Program-made: the position numbers and the translations under genes
Shown: positions 9,884 through 17,300 of the stretch, in pieces
How positions within the stretch are numbered: the first letter of the stretch is position 1
Layout of the letters: each line of letters starts with the position of its first letter
The notes under the pieces: generated by a model
The model's input: the letters and a program-made list of their open reading frames with translations, nothing else
Databases searched by the model: none
What the model was told of the DNA's origin: nothing
Assembly (NCBI GenBank): GCA_014377385.1
Contig: JACMPR010000378.1
Coordinates: 1-50,962 of the forward strand
Direction of reading: 5' to 3'
Source of the DNA: Ferruginibacter sp.
Lineage (GTDB): Bacteria; Bacteroidota; Bacteroidia; Chitinophagales; Chitinophagaceae
Length of the DNA: 50,962 nt

Positions 9884-11005
9884 ATGCAATCAAAAGAACT
9901 ATATACAAAAGCACTTGCCTTTGAATTCCTTACAGTAGAAGAAGGCGTTTATTTATTTGAAAATGCTGCATTAACGGAATTAATGTTTGTTGCAGATGAA
10001 TTAAGGAAGAAGCAGGTGCCACATGGAAAAGTGACCTGGCAGATTGACCGCAATGTAAATACCACCAATGTATGTATTGCCAATTGTAAGTTTTGTAATT
10101 TTTATCGCATCCCTGGTCATGCAGATGCTTATATAACTGATATTGAAACCTATAAGCGTAAGATTGAAGAAACGATCAAATTTGGTGGCGATCAATTATT
10201 ATTGCAGGGCGGGCATCACCCTGAACTCGGGCTTTCCTTTTATGTAAATTTATTCAGGGAATTGAAATCGCTTTATCCGAACATCAAGCTGCACACGCTC
10301 GGTCCCCCGGAAGTAGCGCATATCACCAAGCTTGAAAAAAGTACCCACCGGGAAGTACTGATGGCATTGAAGGAAGCCGGGATGGATAGCTTGCCTGGCG
10401 CTGGTGCTGAAATACTAACGGATAGGGTTAGGCGCCTGATCAGTAAAGGAAAATGTGGAGCACAGGAGTGGCTTGACATCATGCATGAAGCACACAAATT
10501 ACACATCACTACTTCGGCAACGATGATGTTTGGCCATGTAGAAACGCTGCAGGAAAGATTTGAACACCTGGTTAAACTCAGAGAGGTGCAAAGCCGAAAA
10601 CCTGCAGATGCAAAAGGATTTCTTGCTTTTATTCCATGGACATTCCAGGATGCGGATACATTGCTTGCAAAAATACGTGGTGTACACAACTTAACCACAC
10701 CGGAGGAATATATCCGCATGATCGCTCTCAGCAGGATCATGTTGCCCAATATAAAAAATATACAGGCCAGTTGGCTCACCGTCGGAAAGCAGGTTGCTCA
10801 GATCTGCCTAAATGCAGGCGCCAATGATTTTGGCAGTATCATGATAGAAGAAAATGTGGTAAGCGCTGCGGGTGCCCCTCACCGTTTCACCAGCACCAGC
10901 ATACAGGAATCAATCAGGCAGGCCGGCTTTGACCCCCAACTACGCAACCAGCAATACGATTGGCGGGAGTTGCCGGTAATGGAAGAGCAGGTGATTGATT
11001 ATTAA
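9884..11005 (+). CDS. mqnC: Cyclic dehypoxanthine futalosine synthase (radical SAM)
   Basis: This 373-residue radical SAM enzyme has the cluster-binding cysteines C64, C68 and C71 in NVCIANCKFCNFYR. Family-typical stretches include GGDQLLLQGGHHPELGLSFY and the C-terminal FGSIMIEENVVSAAG. MqnC cyclises dehypoxanthine futalosine in the futalosine route to menaquinone. It is therefore a cytosolic respiratory-quinone biosynthesis enzyme. The paralogue MqnE is ruled out by the order of these motifs, although the two families are related. No other mqn gene is in the window, so the pathway is scattered. A TAATTTTG box at 9807-9814 could serve as the promoter -7 element. Confidence 0.93.
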   Translation: MQSKELYTKALAFEFLTVEEGVYLFENAALTELMFVADELRKKQVPHGKVTWQIDRNVNTTNVCIANCKFCNFYRIPGHADAYITDIETYKRKIEETIKFGGDQLLLQGGHHPELGLSFYVNLFRELKSLYPNIKLHTLGPPEVAHITKLEKSTHREVLMALKEAGMDSLPGAGAEILTDRVRRLISKGKCGAQEWLDIMHEAHKLHITTSATMMFGHVETLQERFEHLVKLREVQSRKPADAKGFLAFIPWTFQDADTLLAKIRGVHNLTTPEEYIRMIALSRIMLPNIKNIQASWLTVGKQVAQICLNAGANDFGSIMIEENVVSAAGAPHRFTSTSIQESIRQAGFDPQLRNQQYDWRELPVMEEQVIDY

Positions 11006-11700
11006 TCGTTTAAAGTTTGAAGGTTTGAGGTTTAAATCGTCTAAAAGTTGGGTGCCCGTAAAACGCACAACCCAGCATTACAAAATAATGGTTTTACTGA
11101 TTTTTGTACTTCCATCGCCCAGGTATATGTCTCACAAATCTTATTACTCCACAGCCCAAGTTTGTATCCCACGAACCTGATTACTTTTTTTCCGTTTCGT
11201 TGTTTTAAGATTTTCGAATAAGCACCTGATGTCATTTTTAAATCAAAAGATAAGTCTGACTGACTAAACCCTTTTGATGCCCTGGTTATTTTGTCTGGCT
11301 TCTTACATATAGTATCTCTATCTAAATTTCGAATAGCAGCATTTCTGTATAATTCCAAAATAAACATAATATTCCGTTTTGGAAACAAATGCTAAATTTT
11401 TGGCAGCCTTAGGAAATAATTATGGCTTTCATGTTACTTTATTTTCATAACAAGTCATTTATCGCAAAAGAAAAAAATGAAAATATCGCCTGAAGAATGT
11501 TTGGCTGAAGAATATTTTAAGAAAAAACGAGGTGGCCACAAATTGCGACCACTTCATTATTTCTTCCTTAGTGGAACGTAAAATCTATCAGAAATCTTGC
11601 ATTATTGCGCTATACCTGTTCATTTAATCATTTTGTTGACTCATAAAATTCTGCAATATTTTTATTTAGCGTTATCCCTCCTTTCCGCTTTTTATAGTTA
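11006..11700. other. Long intergenic region with hairpins and a possible gene relic
   Basis: This stretch lies between mqnC and the exported protein at 11701. Directly after mqnC it has a short microrepeat (variants of GTTTAAA/GTTTGA) and then an imperfect hairpin around 11047-11076 (TTGGGTGC pairing with GCACaACCCA). A small CATTA-caaaa-TAATG hairpin follows. The possible XRE relic at 11041-11388 overlaps these. The rest (11389-11700) is AT-rich and shows no gene that I can support. Confidence 0.5.
11041..11388 (-). pseudogene. Possible relic of an XRE-type helix-turn-helix regulator
   Basis: The frame encodes 115 residues. Only the middle looks protein-like. The stretch SKGFSQSDLSFDLKMTSGAY matches the spacing of an XRE helix-turn-helix (typically KG[YF]SQ..LA..L..S..AYSKIE). 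The flanks do not look like a regulator, and the C-terminal third overlaps a hairpin-rich intergenic stretch. The XRE domain normally starts within a few residues of the N-terminus, whereas here it starts near residue 37. I read it as an eroded gene rather than a functional one. A chance open frame remains possible. Confidence 0.3.
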
Positions 11701-13215
11701 CTAATAAACCATTGTCCCCATCCTGTAACTGCTACTGTTTTCCGCCCGAATGATATACTGCCCATCACCAGTTTTTAAAAACACATCCGGCCTCATATAA
11801 CTATCACCGCCCTTACCACCAACCGAACCAGGATTTGAAACCGGCTGAGGCTTTTCTGCTTTGCCGGTAACGGGATCTACCGATGTGTACACAATTATAT
11901 TGGGTGTATTTATGGAAAATTTCTTATCATCGTACCGGGAAAAGTTATCCATAAACACAAGCTGTAATTTTCCTTTTACCATGGTCCCAAAAAATGACAG
12001 CCAATAGCCAAGGTCGTTTTTGGAAGAATTATTTTTATCTATAGCGGTTGTATAAACAGGCTTTCCTGCGGCATCAAAACCATCTATGTAAATATCCATG
12101 CCGTTGTATGAATAATCGCGGGCAAACATGGTTTCATTTGTTTGTGGTGAAGAGGCACTTCTGGCGGCGGCACGATCAGAGATCGTATATTTTTCTGCAA
12201 GCAGGATTGTATTCCTTTCATTAAAGACAATACTCCTTGCGACGATCTCGCTGCGCTTTGCGAACAGGTTAATTATAGCAGTTTTCAATTGTTCCCCCGC
12301 CGCATCAACACGGTATAAAAAACTTCCGTTGGCTTTATCCCCCATACTTATCCTGATTTTTCCACCCTCCTCCTTGTAATAACCGGCAATAGTAAAATCT
12401 CCCTCAGGAGAAAATGCCTGAACAACAGAGGATATTTTTTTATCCCCGTTGAATCCCAATTTGTGTTCTTTCAGCGTCTTTCCGGTAGAAGTTGAAAATA
12501 TAGACCAGGTATCATCGCTTCCCTTTACACTGATCTGCTTGAGCAGGAAAGCAACGCCACTATTGCTCACATAAGGCCGGTTGTCAACCGATTTTGACCA
12601 GGCATACGGAAACTCCTGGTCGCCGGTCCATGATTGAGTGAACTTGCCGGCCAATAAGGTAAGGCCTATCTTTTCGTTCTGGTCTTTTACGTATTCCGGT
12701 TGCGACAACACCAGTAATTTCGATCCGTCTGGCGATGTTGCAACATAAAACAAACCGCGTTGCGACATTTTTGCAGCAGCCATCGAACCTATTTCTACTG
12801 GCTTGCTTTCGGAACCATCCGCATTGATGGCTTTGGCGGTTAACACATTTTTACCTGCTTCTTTGTTGTACAGTGCCGAGATAACATAGAGCATATCGTT
12901 AAAATATACCGTATTTACATAGTCATCGGCCCGGCCTGTGCTAACATCCCTGTTATAAATTCTTACGCCCGTATTATTGATGTATTCAACAGTAATTACC
13001 GGGGAAAATGCTGATCGTATTATTGATTGGGCCTGTGCGGCAGAAGGTTCCTTTTTACTTACGATATAATATCCCGCTGTTGTGTAGCCCAATAACTGAA
13101 CTTCCGCAGGCGTTTCGGGTTTGCTACGCAACTCTCCCCAGTTGAAGACCGGCTGCTGGGCAAACCCTACAAAAAAACAGAACGCTGTACATATAAATAA
13201 AATATTTCTTTTCAT
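11701..13215 (-). CDS. Exported protein of unknown function, beta-propeller-like
   Basis: This 504-residue protein begins with a signal peptide (MKRNILFICTAFCFFVGFAQ), which suggests export to the periplasm or cell surface. I do not recognise a named family. The body consists of beta-rich stretches with turn motifs such as SPDGSKLLVLS and SPEGDFTIAGYY. These resemble WD40/TolB-type blades, so a propeller or repeat-barrel fold is plausible. No catalytic motif, lipobox or sorting domain is visible. The gene stands alone and ends near the AT-rich 11389-11700 region. Start ATG at 13215. Confidence 0.75.
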   Translation of the reverse strand: MKRNILFICTAFCFFVGFAQQPVFNWGELRSKPETPAEVQLLGYTTAGYYIVSKKEPSAAQAQSIIRSAFSPVITVEYINNTGVRIYNRDVSTGRADDYVNTVYFNDMLYVISALYNKEAGKNVLTAKAINADGSESKPVEIGSMAAAKMSQRGLFYVATSPDGSKLLVLSQPEYVKDQNEKIGLTLLAGKFTQSWTGDQEFPYAWSKSVDNRPYVSNSGVAFLLKQISVKGSDDTWSIFSTSTGKTLKEHKLGFNGDKKISSVVQAFSPEGDFTIAGYYKEEGGKIRISMGDKANGSFLYRVDAAGEQLKTAIINLFAKRSEIVARSIVFNERNTILLAEKYTISDRAAARSASSPQTNETMFARDYSYNGMDIYIDGFDAAGKPVYTTAIDKNNSSKNDLGYWLSFFGTMVKGKLQLVFMDNFSRYDDKKFSINTPNIIVYTSVDPVTGKAEKPQPVSNPGSVGGKGGDSYMRPDVFLKTGDGQYIIRAENSSSYRMGTMVY

Positions 13216-13510
13216 ATTGAGATTTTGAGGCGTGTATGTTTAAATGGTAATGAGATGTTTCGATAGATTTTTTTACAATACACTTTATTCCATTGATTGT
13301 TTTCTTTTATCAAAAATAACCAGGCTAATGAAGCTTCAAAGACTGTTTCTAAAGATAACCCGTTATTGGTTTGGCCACAAAAGTACGGTGCCTCAAAGCT
13401 GGACTAAAATAAATTTATATTGCTTTATGGATTTACGCCTTTGTGGCAAACCTTTTTTAATCCGCTTAAAATATTTATGAATTACTTTTGTCCTAACTAT
13501 ATAGCTATAC

Positions 13511-13816
13511 ATGAACGCTCAAAAAATGCTCTACTGGTTCCGCCGCATAGCCATTGCGGAAGGTATCTCCTTTCTCGTATTGTTAGGCATTGCAATGCCA
13601 TTAAAATATTTAGCCGGTGTGCCAATGGCAGTAAAACTGGTTGGCTATGTGCACGGTTTTTTGTTTATAGGTTTTGTTGCCCTCGCCTGGCAAACTAAAG
13701 AAGCATTGAATAAAAGTTTCATTTGGTTTCTTGGTGCGTTTATAGCTTCTTTGCTGCCGTTCGGAACTTTTGTGCTGGATAAACAATTAAAAAAAGAAGA
13801 AGCTATTCTGAAATGA
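13511..13816 (+). CDS. DUF3817 family small membrane protein
   Basis: This 101-residue integral membrane protein has three hydrophobic helices: residues about 13-35, 42-62 and 70-88. The pattern AEGISFLVLLGIAMPLKY followed by GYVHGFLFIGFVAL matches the DUF3817 family. The helices alternate with conserved Glu and His residues that could sit in the membrane. The molecular function is not known. A -7 box TACTTTTG at 13483-13490 lies 20 bases before the ATG. The gene is monocistronic between two minus-strand genes. Confidence 0.85.
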   Translation: MNAQKMLYWFRRIAIAEGISFLVLLGIAMPLKYLAGVPMAVKLVGYVHGFLFIGFVALAWQTKEALNKSFIWFLGAFIASLLPFGTFVLDKQLKKEEAILK

Positions 13817-13899
13817 GAATATTAAGTTACCCTTTGAATGATTAGGTGAAGGAACCCGTTCAGGAGACCTCTGCAAAAAAATAAAACATGGGAGTTTAT

Positions 13900-15105
13900 T
13901 TACCTGCACTGCTCACTCACCACTTCCCCATCAATAATTACGGTACACACTTTAGTTAAATATTCGAATGGGTCACCGTTGAATAAAACAACGTCAGCGT
14001 CTTTGTCTACTTCAATACTCCCAACCCGATTATCTATGCCCAGTAATTTTGCGGGGTTGAGACTAATGCTTTTAAGTGCCTCGTCGAAAGGCAAACCATT
14101 GGCCATTGCAAGGCCTGCTTCAAATAAAACGATTCTCGTTTTGGGTACATATGATTCGTAGCCGCTTTCGATACTAACGGGAATGCCGGCAGAAGTAAGA
14201 ATCGCAGCACTTTCCCGGTTCATGTTTACCATATCACCGGCATTGCGGGCCATCGTGGCATGCAGGATAACCCCCGCATTGGATGCTTTTATCTCATCAA
14301 TGATACGGTATGCTTCTGCAGCACCGTCTATAACCAGTTTAAATTTAAACTCCTTTTGCAGGCGTATGGCGTTCATAATGTCATTCGCGGTATTTGCTGT
14401 GATAAGCGCTTTAATTTCGCCCGTTAGTAATTTAGCAAGCATATCCATTTTAAGATCTGCAGAAGGGCGTTTGCTGCTGTCCTTGTCATGTTGCTTTTTT
14501 ATGTAAGCCTGTGTTTTAATCAGTTCAGTGCGAATCATTGCCATCTGTTTTGCCTTTGTACCCGGAGAAGAAAAGTTGCCGGAAACAGATGGGCCAATCG
14601 TCATTGCCAGCATACTTAAAGGAACAATCGTTACAGTTTCAACCGTTACCGGTTTTGTTTTGGCGATCATTGTTTGTCCACTAACGAGTGCGCCTATACC
14701 ATGCCCGGTATGAATCGTGGTTACGCCATTTTCTCTTAAAACTTTTACAAGTGCTTCATCCGGATTATACGCATCAATGGCACGTAAGTCAGGTTGTATA
14801 GGGCTTGATTTTTCAAGCTGATCCTGGTCTGTAGGAATATTAAGTGAGCCGGATATGCCAACCAATGTGCGGGCGTCAATAAGCCCTGGCGTTACTACTT
14901 TTGCAGTGTACAATTTATATCCTTCAGGAACAGCGACTGTTGCCGGGCCAACATATTCTATTTTTCCTCCCTTTACCAGCACCATGCCATCACGTATAGG
15001 TTTACCCGAAACGGTATAAATAATATCCGCCTTTACAGCGAGCTGTGCTGACGAAAACAGCGGCGCTGCAACCAGCATTGTTATATAAGTAAATAGCTTT
15101 TTCAT
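13900..15105 (-). CDS. Exported amidohydrolase-like protein lacking the metal ligands
   Basis: This 401-residue protein has a signal peptide (MKKLFTYITMLVAAPLFSSA) and the overall amidohydrolase superfamily architecture, including the C-terminal composite beta-sandwich signature (NRVGSIEVDKDADVVLFNGDPF). The catalytic HxH is replaced: residues 77-81 read DARTL where the upstream paralogue has DTHSH. The second histidine cluster is also missing (ALITANTAND against VVHFHTHKAND). It should therefore not hydrolyse substrate by the usual metal mechanism. It sits 80 bases downstream of the ligand-containing paralogue on the same strand and is probably co-transcribed. A structural or regulatory subunit role is an inference. 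Confidence 0.9.
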   Translation of the reverse strand: MKKLFTYITMLVAAPLFSSAQLAVKADIIYTVSGKPIRDGMVLVKGGKIEYVGPATVAVPEGYKLYTAKVVTPGLIDARTLVGISGSLNIPTDQDQLEKSSPIQPDLRAIDAYNPDEALVKVLRENGVTTIHTGHGIGALVSGQTMIAKTKPVTVETVTIVPLSMLAMTIGPSVSGNFSSPGTKAKQMAMIRTELIKTQAYIKKQHDKDSSKRPSADLKMDMLAKLLTGEIKALITANTANDIMNAIRLQKEFKFKLVIDGAAEAYRIIDEIKASNAGVILHATMARNAGDMVNMNRESAAILTSAGIPVSIESGYESYVPKTRIVLFEAGLAMANGLPFDEALKSISLNPAKLLGIDNRVGSIEVDKDADVVLFNGDPFEYLTKVCTVIIDGEVVSEQCR

Positions 15106-15185
15106 GCTTGGATCGATTGTTATATTTCCGAATTGTTTGTTTTCTATTGCCTTGTCAGCGATGGATTATAGGTGACGGCCGATAA

Positions 15186-16484
15186 CTACTCTTCTTCCCG
15201 ATGTTCATGAAATTCGGATCTGTCTGCCGAATACACCTCAAAACCGCCAGTAAGAAAGGCTCTGTCTTTGGGAATGCTGATATCAAATCGTTTTATTCCT
15301 TCCACCCAGGTTTGTTCAAGTTTTGTATAAACGCTAAAAGGGTCGCCGCTCAAAATAACCAGGTCGGCATCTTTTCCCTTTTCAAGGGAACCCACCCGGC
15401 TTGACAGATCAAGCATTTTTGCACCGTTGATCGTAACTGCTTTAAGGGCTTCTTCGCGGCTCATACCTTCTCTTGCCATGAGTGCCGCAGATCGCAAAAA
15501 CAACCTGGAATCAGTAATGCCATCATCCCTATGAAACCCTGTTAATACGCCGGCTTTTTCCAAAGCAGCACCGGTTGTTAAGGACACGTTCATGGCTTCC
15601 AGTTTGCCGCCGGGTGCATCAACGGTAATGATCGAACAGGGAAATCCTGCAGCTGCAATCTCGCTTGCTACTTTCCATCCTTCTGATACATGGTGCAGCA
15701 CCATTCTAAAACCGAATTCTTTAGCCAATCGGATTGCCGTCAATACATCGTTTGCCTTATGCGTATGAAAATGCACCACACGCCTGCCATTGAGCACTTC
15801 TACCAAAGGTTCCATGCGCAGGTCTCTTTCAGGCATCTTAGAAGAATCCTTTCCGGCTTTCTCCATTTTCTTTTTATACTCAACGGCCTTTGTAAAAAGT
15901 TCTCTAATTAAAGCGGCACTCTTTGCCCTGGTGGCAGGATAACCTGCAATACCCCGCATCGGATTGGTACCATTGGCCATTTTAAGACCTCCATATAAAC
16001 CTTTTTCATTTGTTATTAACAGGTCTTCGATGAGTTTGCCGTCACGCATTTTTACATAAATAGTTTGTCCGCTCATTAACATGCCGGAGCCCGACATTAA
16101 ATTAATGGTTGTGATACCGCCTGCTAATGCTTTTTTAAATCCATCGCTGGTAGGGTTAACAGCATCCAATACCCTGGTGTCCGGACTAAGCGGTGAAGAG
16201 GCATCGCCACCGTCGGGGCCGCCGAGATGTGAATGGGTATCAACAAGACCGGGCATAATCATTTTACCAGAAACGTCCCTTATTTCAGCATCGGAAGGTA
16301 TGTTGGTGGTTTGTGCAGTACCAACACTGATGATTCTTCCTTTATGTACGACAAGGACCCCATTTTGAATGGGTGCGCCGGTAATGGGATAGATGAGCGC
16401 TCCTTTAAAAACAATGGGCTTTTCCTGGGCTATTACACTGACTGAAAAAAACCAGCAGATAATCAATAAAATTTTTGTTCGCAT
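15186..16484 (-). CDS. Exported amidohydrolase with metal-binding site
   Basis: This 432-residue protein carries a signal peptide (MRTKILLIICWFFSVSVIAQ) and amidohydrolase superfamily motifs. The metal-binding HxH is H84 and H86 in GLVDTHSHLGG. Further histidines lie in VVHFHTHKAND and LHHVSEGW. An acidic residue in FHRDDGITDSR is a candidate final ligand. The C-terminal SRVGSLEKGKDADLVILSGDPF is the typical imidazolonepropionase-like end. It probably hydrolyses a cyclic amide or dipeptide in the periplasm, but the substrate cannot be read from sequence. It is the upstream member of a pair with the ligand-less paralogue at 13900-15105. Confidence 0.92.
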   Translation of the reverse strand: MRTKILLIICWFFSVSVIAQEKPIVFKGALIYPITGAPIQNGVLVVHKGRIISVGTAQTTNIPSDAEIRDVSGKMIMPGLVDTHSHLGGPDGGDASSPLSPDTRVLDAVNPTSDGFKKALAGGITTINLMSGSGMLMSGQTIYVKMRDGKLIEDLLITNEKGLYGGLKMANGTNPMRGIAGYPATRAKSAALIRELFTKAVEYKKKMEKAGKDSSKMPERDLRMEPLVEVLNGRRVVHFHTHKANDVLTAIRLAKEFGFRMVLHHVSEGWKVASEIAAAGFPCSIITVDAPGGKLEAMNVSLTTGAALEKAGVLTGFHRDDGITDSRLFLRSAALMAREGMSREEALKAVTINGAKMLDLSSRVGSLEKGKDADLVILSGDPFSVYTKLEQTWVEGIKRFDISIPKDRAFLTGGFEVYSADRSEFHEHREEE

Positions 16485-16846
16485 AAAGAAAGTTAATGAT
16501 CGGATTTTTAATCAAAGATGTTTAATACTGCAACCAGCCTTTGGCAGATCCAAAATTCTATCCTCAATTTACGGGATCGTTTCAAAAGTTGAACGTAATT
16601 AAGGCTCACTGTGCATTTTTTATCTACTTAATATCTCTAAATAAAAAGGATGGAAGCTTGTTCCAAAAACATCATGCCCGATATAATTGTTTATTTCCTC
16701 GCCGATATCATTTAAAATATCCAAATCGAAAAAGGGTTTATCAAAACTTATAAATCAAAATTCCCCGGCTTCTTACTCCTTACATATACAATAATTTTGC
16801 ATGTAGGCACGTTTTGTCAAGAGTAAAATCCAGACAAAACAAATTT

Positions 16847-17005
16847 ATGAACAATCAAAGCAGCACAGCACATACGCACCCCTTAATACAGCTCGTTAAG
16901 AATTTCATTAATAAGCTTCGCCAGAATCCCGAAGTGTATCCAATAAAATATTACAAGAAGGGGCAGCGTTTCCGCAGAAATTGGAAATCGCCCATGGTGA
17001 AATAG
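16847..17005 (+). CDS. Possible 52-residue basic small protein
   Basis: The ATG at 16847 opens a 52-residue frame rich in Lys, Arg and Asn (MNNQSSTAHTHPLIQLVKNF at the N-terminus; KKGQRFRRNWKSPMVK at the end). A TAATTTTG -7 box at 16792-16799 would place transcription start about 40 bases upstream, but no -33 TTG is seen. GAAATAG/CTATTTC arms (16999-17005 and 17036-17042) could form a weak hairpin at the stop codon. I recognise no family. It could be a chance frame in AT-rich DNA. Confidence 0.3.
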   Translation: MNNQSSTAHTHPLIQLVKNFINKLRQNPEVYPIKYYKKGQRFRRNWKSPMVK

Positions 17006-17053
17006 CAGTTTTAGTGCGGAAATTACTATTTCGCTAATTCAGCAAAAGCACTC

Positions 17054-17084
17054 TTGATACAGACTTTGCGAGTTTGTACTTTTG
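17054..17084 (+). promoter_or_regulatory. Promoter for the 44-residue ORF
   Basis: TTG at 17054-17056 and TACTTTTG at 17077-17084 are 20 bases apart. This matches the Bacteroidota sigma-A promoter pattern (TTTG/TTG, 19-21 bases, TAnnTTTG). Transcription would begin near 17091, 17 bases before the ATG at 17108. Confidence 0.6.
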
Positions 17085-17107
17085 AAATACCGTTAAATCC
17101 AAATTTT

Positions 17108-17242
17108 ATGAAAAGAAATGAACCACAAAATGTTACTGTTATGTCATCTGTAGTAAAAGCCTTATCGGCTGCTTTAAACAGCTTGTTTTTCTCAAATAAC
17201 AACAGGGAATTTGAGCGCTTAAAAAACTTTATAACTTCTTAA
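17108..17242 (+). CDS. 44-residue small protein with its own promoter and terminator
   Basis: The ATG at 17108 encodes 44 residues: MKRNEPQNVTVMSSVVKALS, then a stretch ending in FERLKNFITS. The central SSVVKALSAALNSLFF could form an amphipathic helix. A well-spaced promoter lies just upstream (17054-17084) and a strong hairpin with a T-run just downstream (17267-17295). Together these define a transcript of roughly 200 bases. The frame fills most of that transcript, so either a small protein or a small RNA is possible. No family was recognised. Confidence 0.5.
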   Translation: MKRNEPQNVTVMSSVVKALSAALNSLFFSNNNREFERLKNFITS

Positions 17243-17266
17243 AATTGCAGCTTACCTCAACTGCTT

Positions 17267-17295
17267 AATTCCCTTACGCTCATGCGAAGGGAATT
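17267..17295. terminator. Bidirectional hairpin terminator
   Basis: AATTCCCTT (17267-17275) pairs with AAGGGAATT (17287-17295). The inner CGC/GCG pairs with a TCAT loop, with one bulged A. TTTTAT follows on the plus strand and A-rich DNA sits on the other side. It lies between the 44-residue ORF (+) and the end of the SNF2 helicase (-), and can serve both. Confidence 0.75.
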
Positions 17296-17300
17296 TTTAT

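Noticed and set aside
9774-9914. N-terminal extension of the aspartyl protease gene to an upstream start at 9914
   Set aside because: It puts 47 unrelated residues before a perfect signal peptide and overlaps the divergent mqnC start.
10273-10779. 168-codon minus-strand frame inside mqnC
   Set aside because: Antisense shadow of a conserved radical SAM enzyme; no domain in it.
13244-13480. 78-codon plus-strand frame before the DUF3817 gene
   Set aside because: AT-rich, no family resemblance, and it overlaps the probable promoter region of the divergent exported protein gene.
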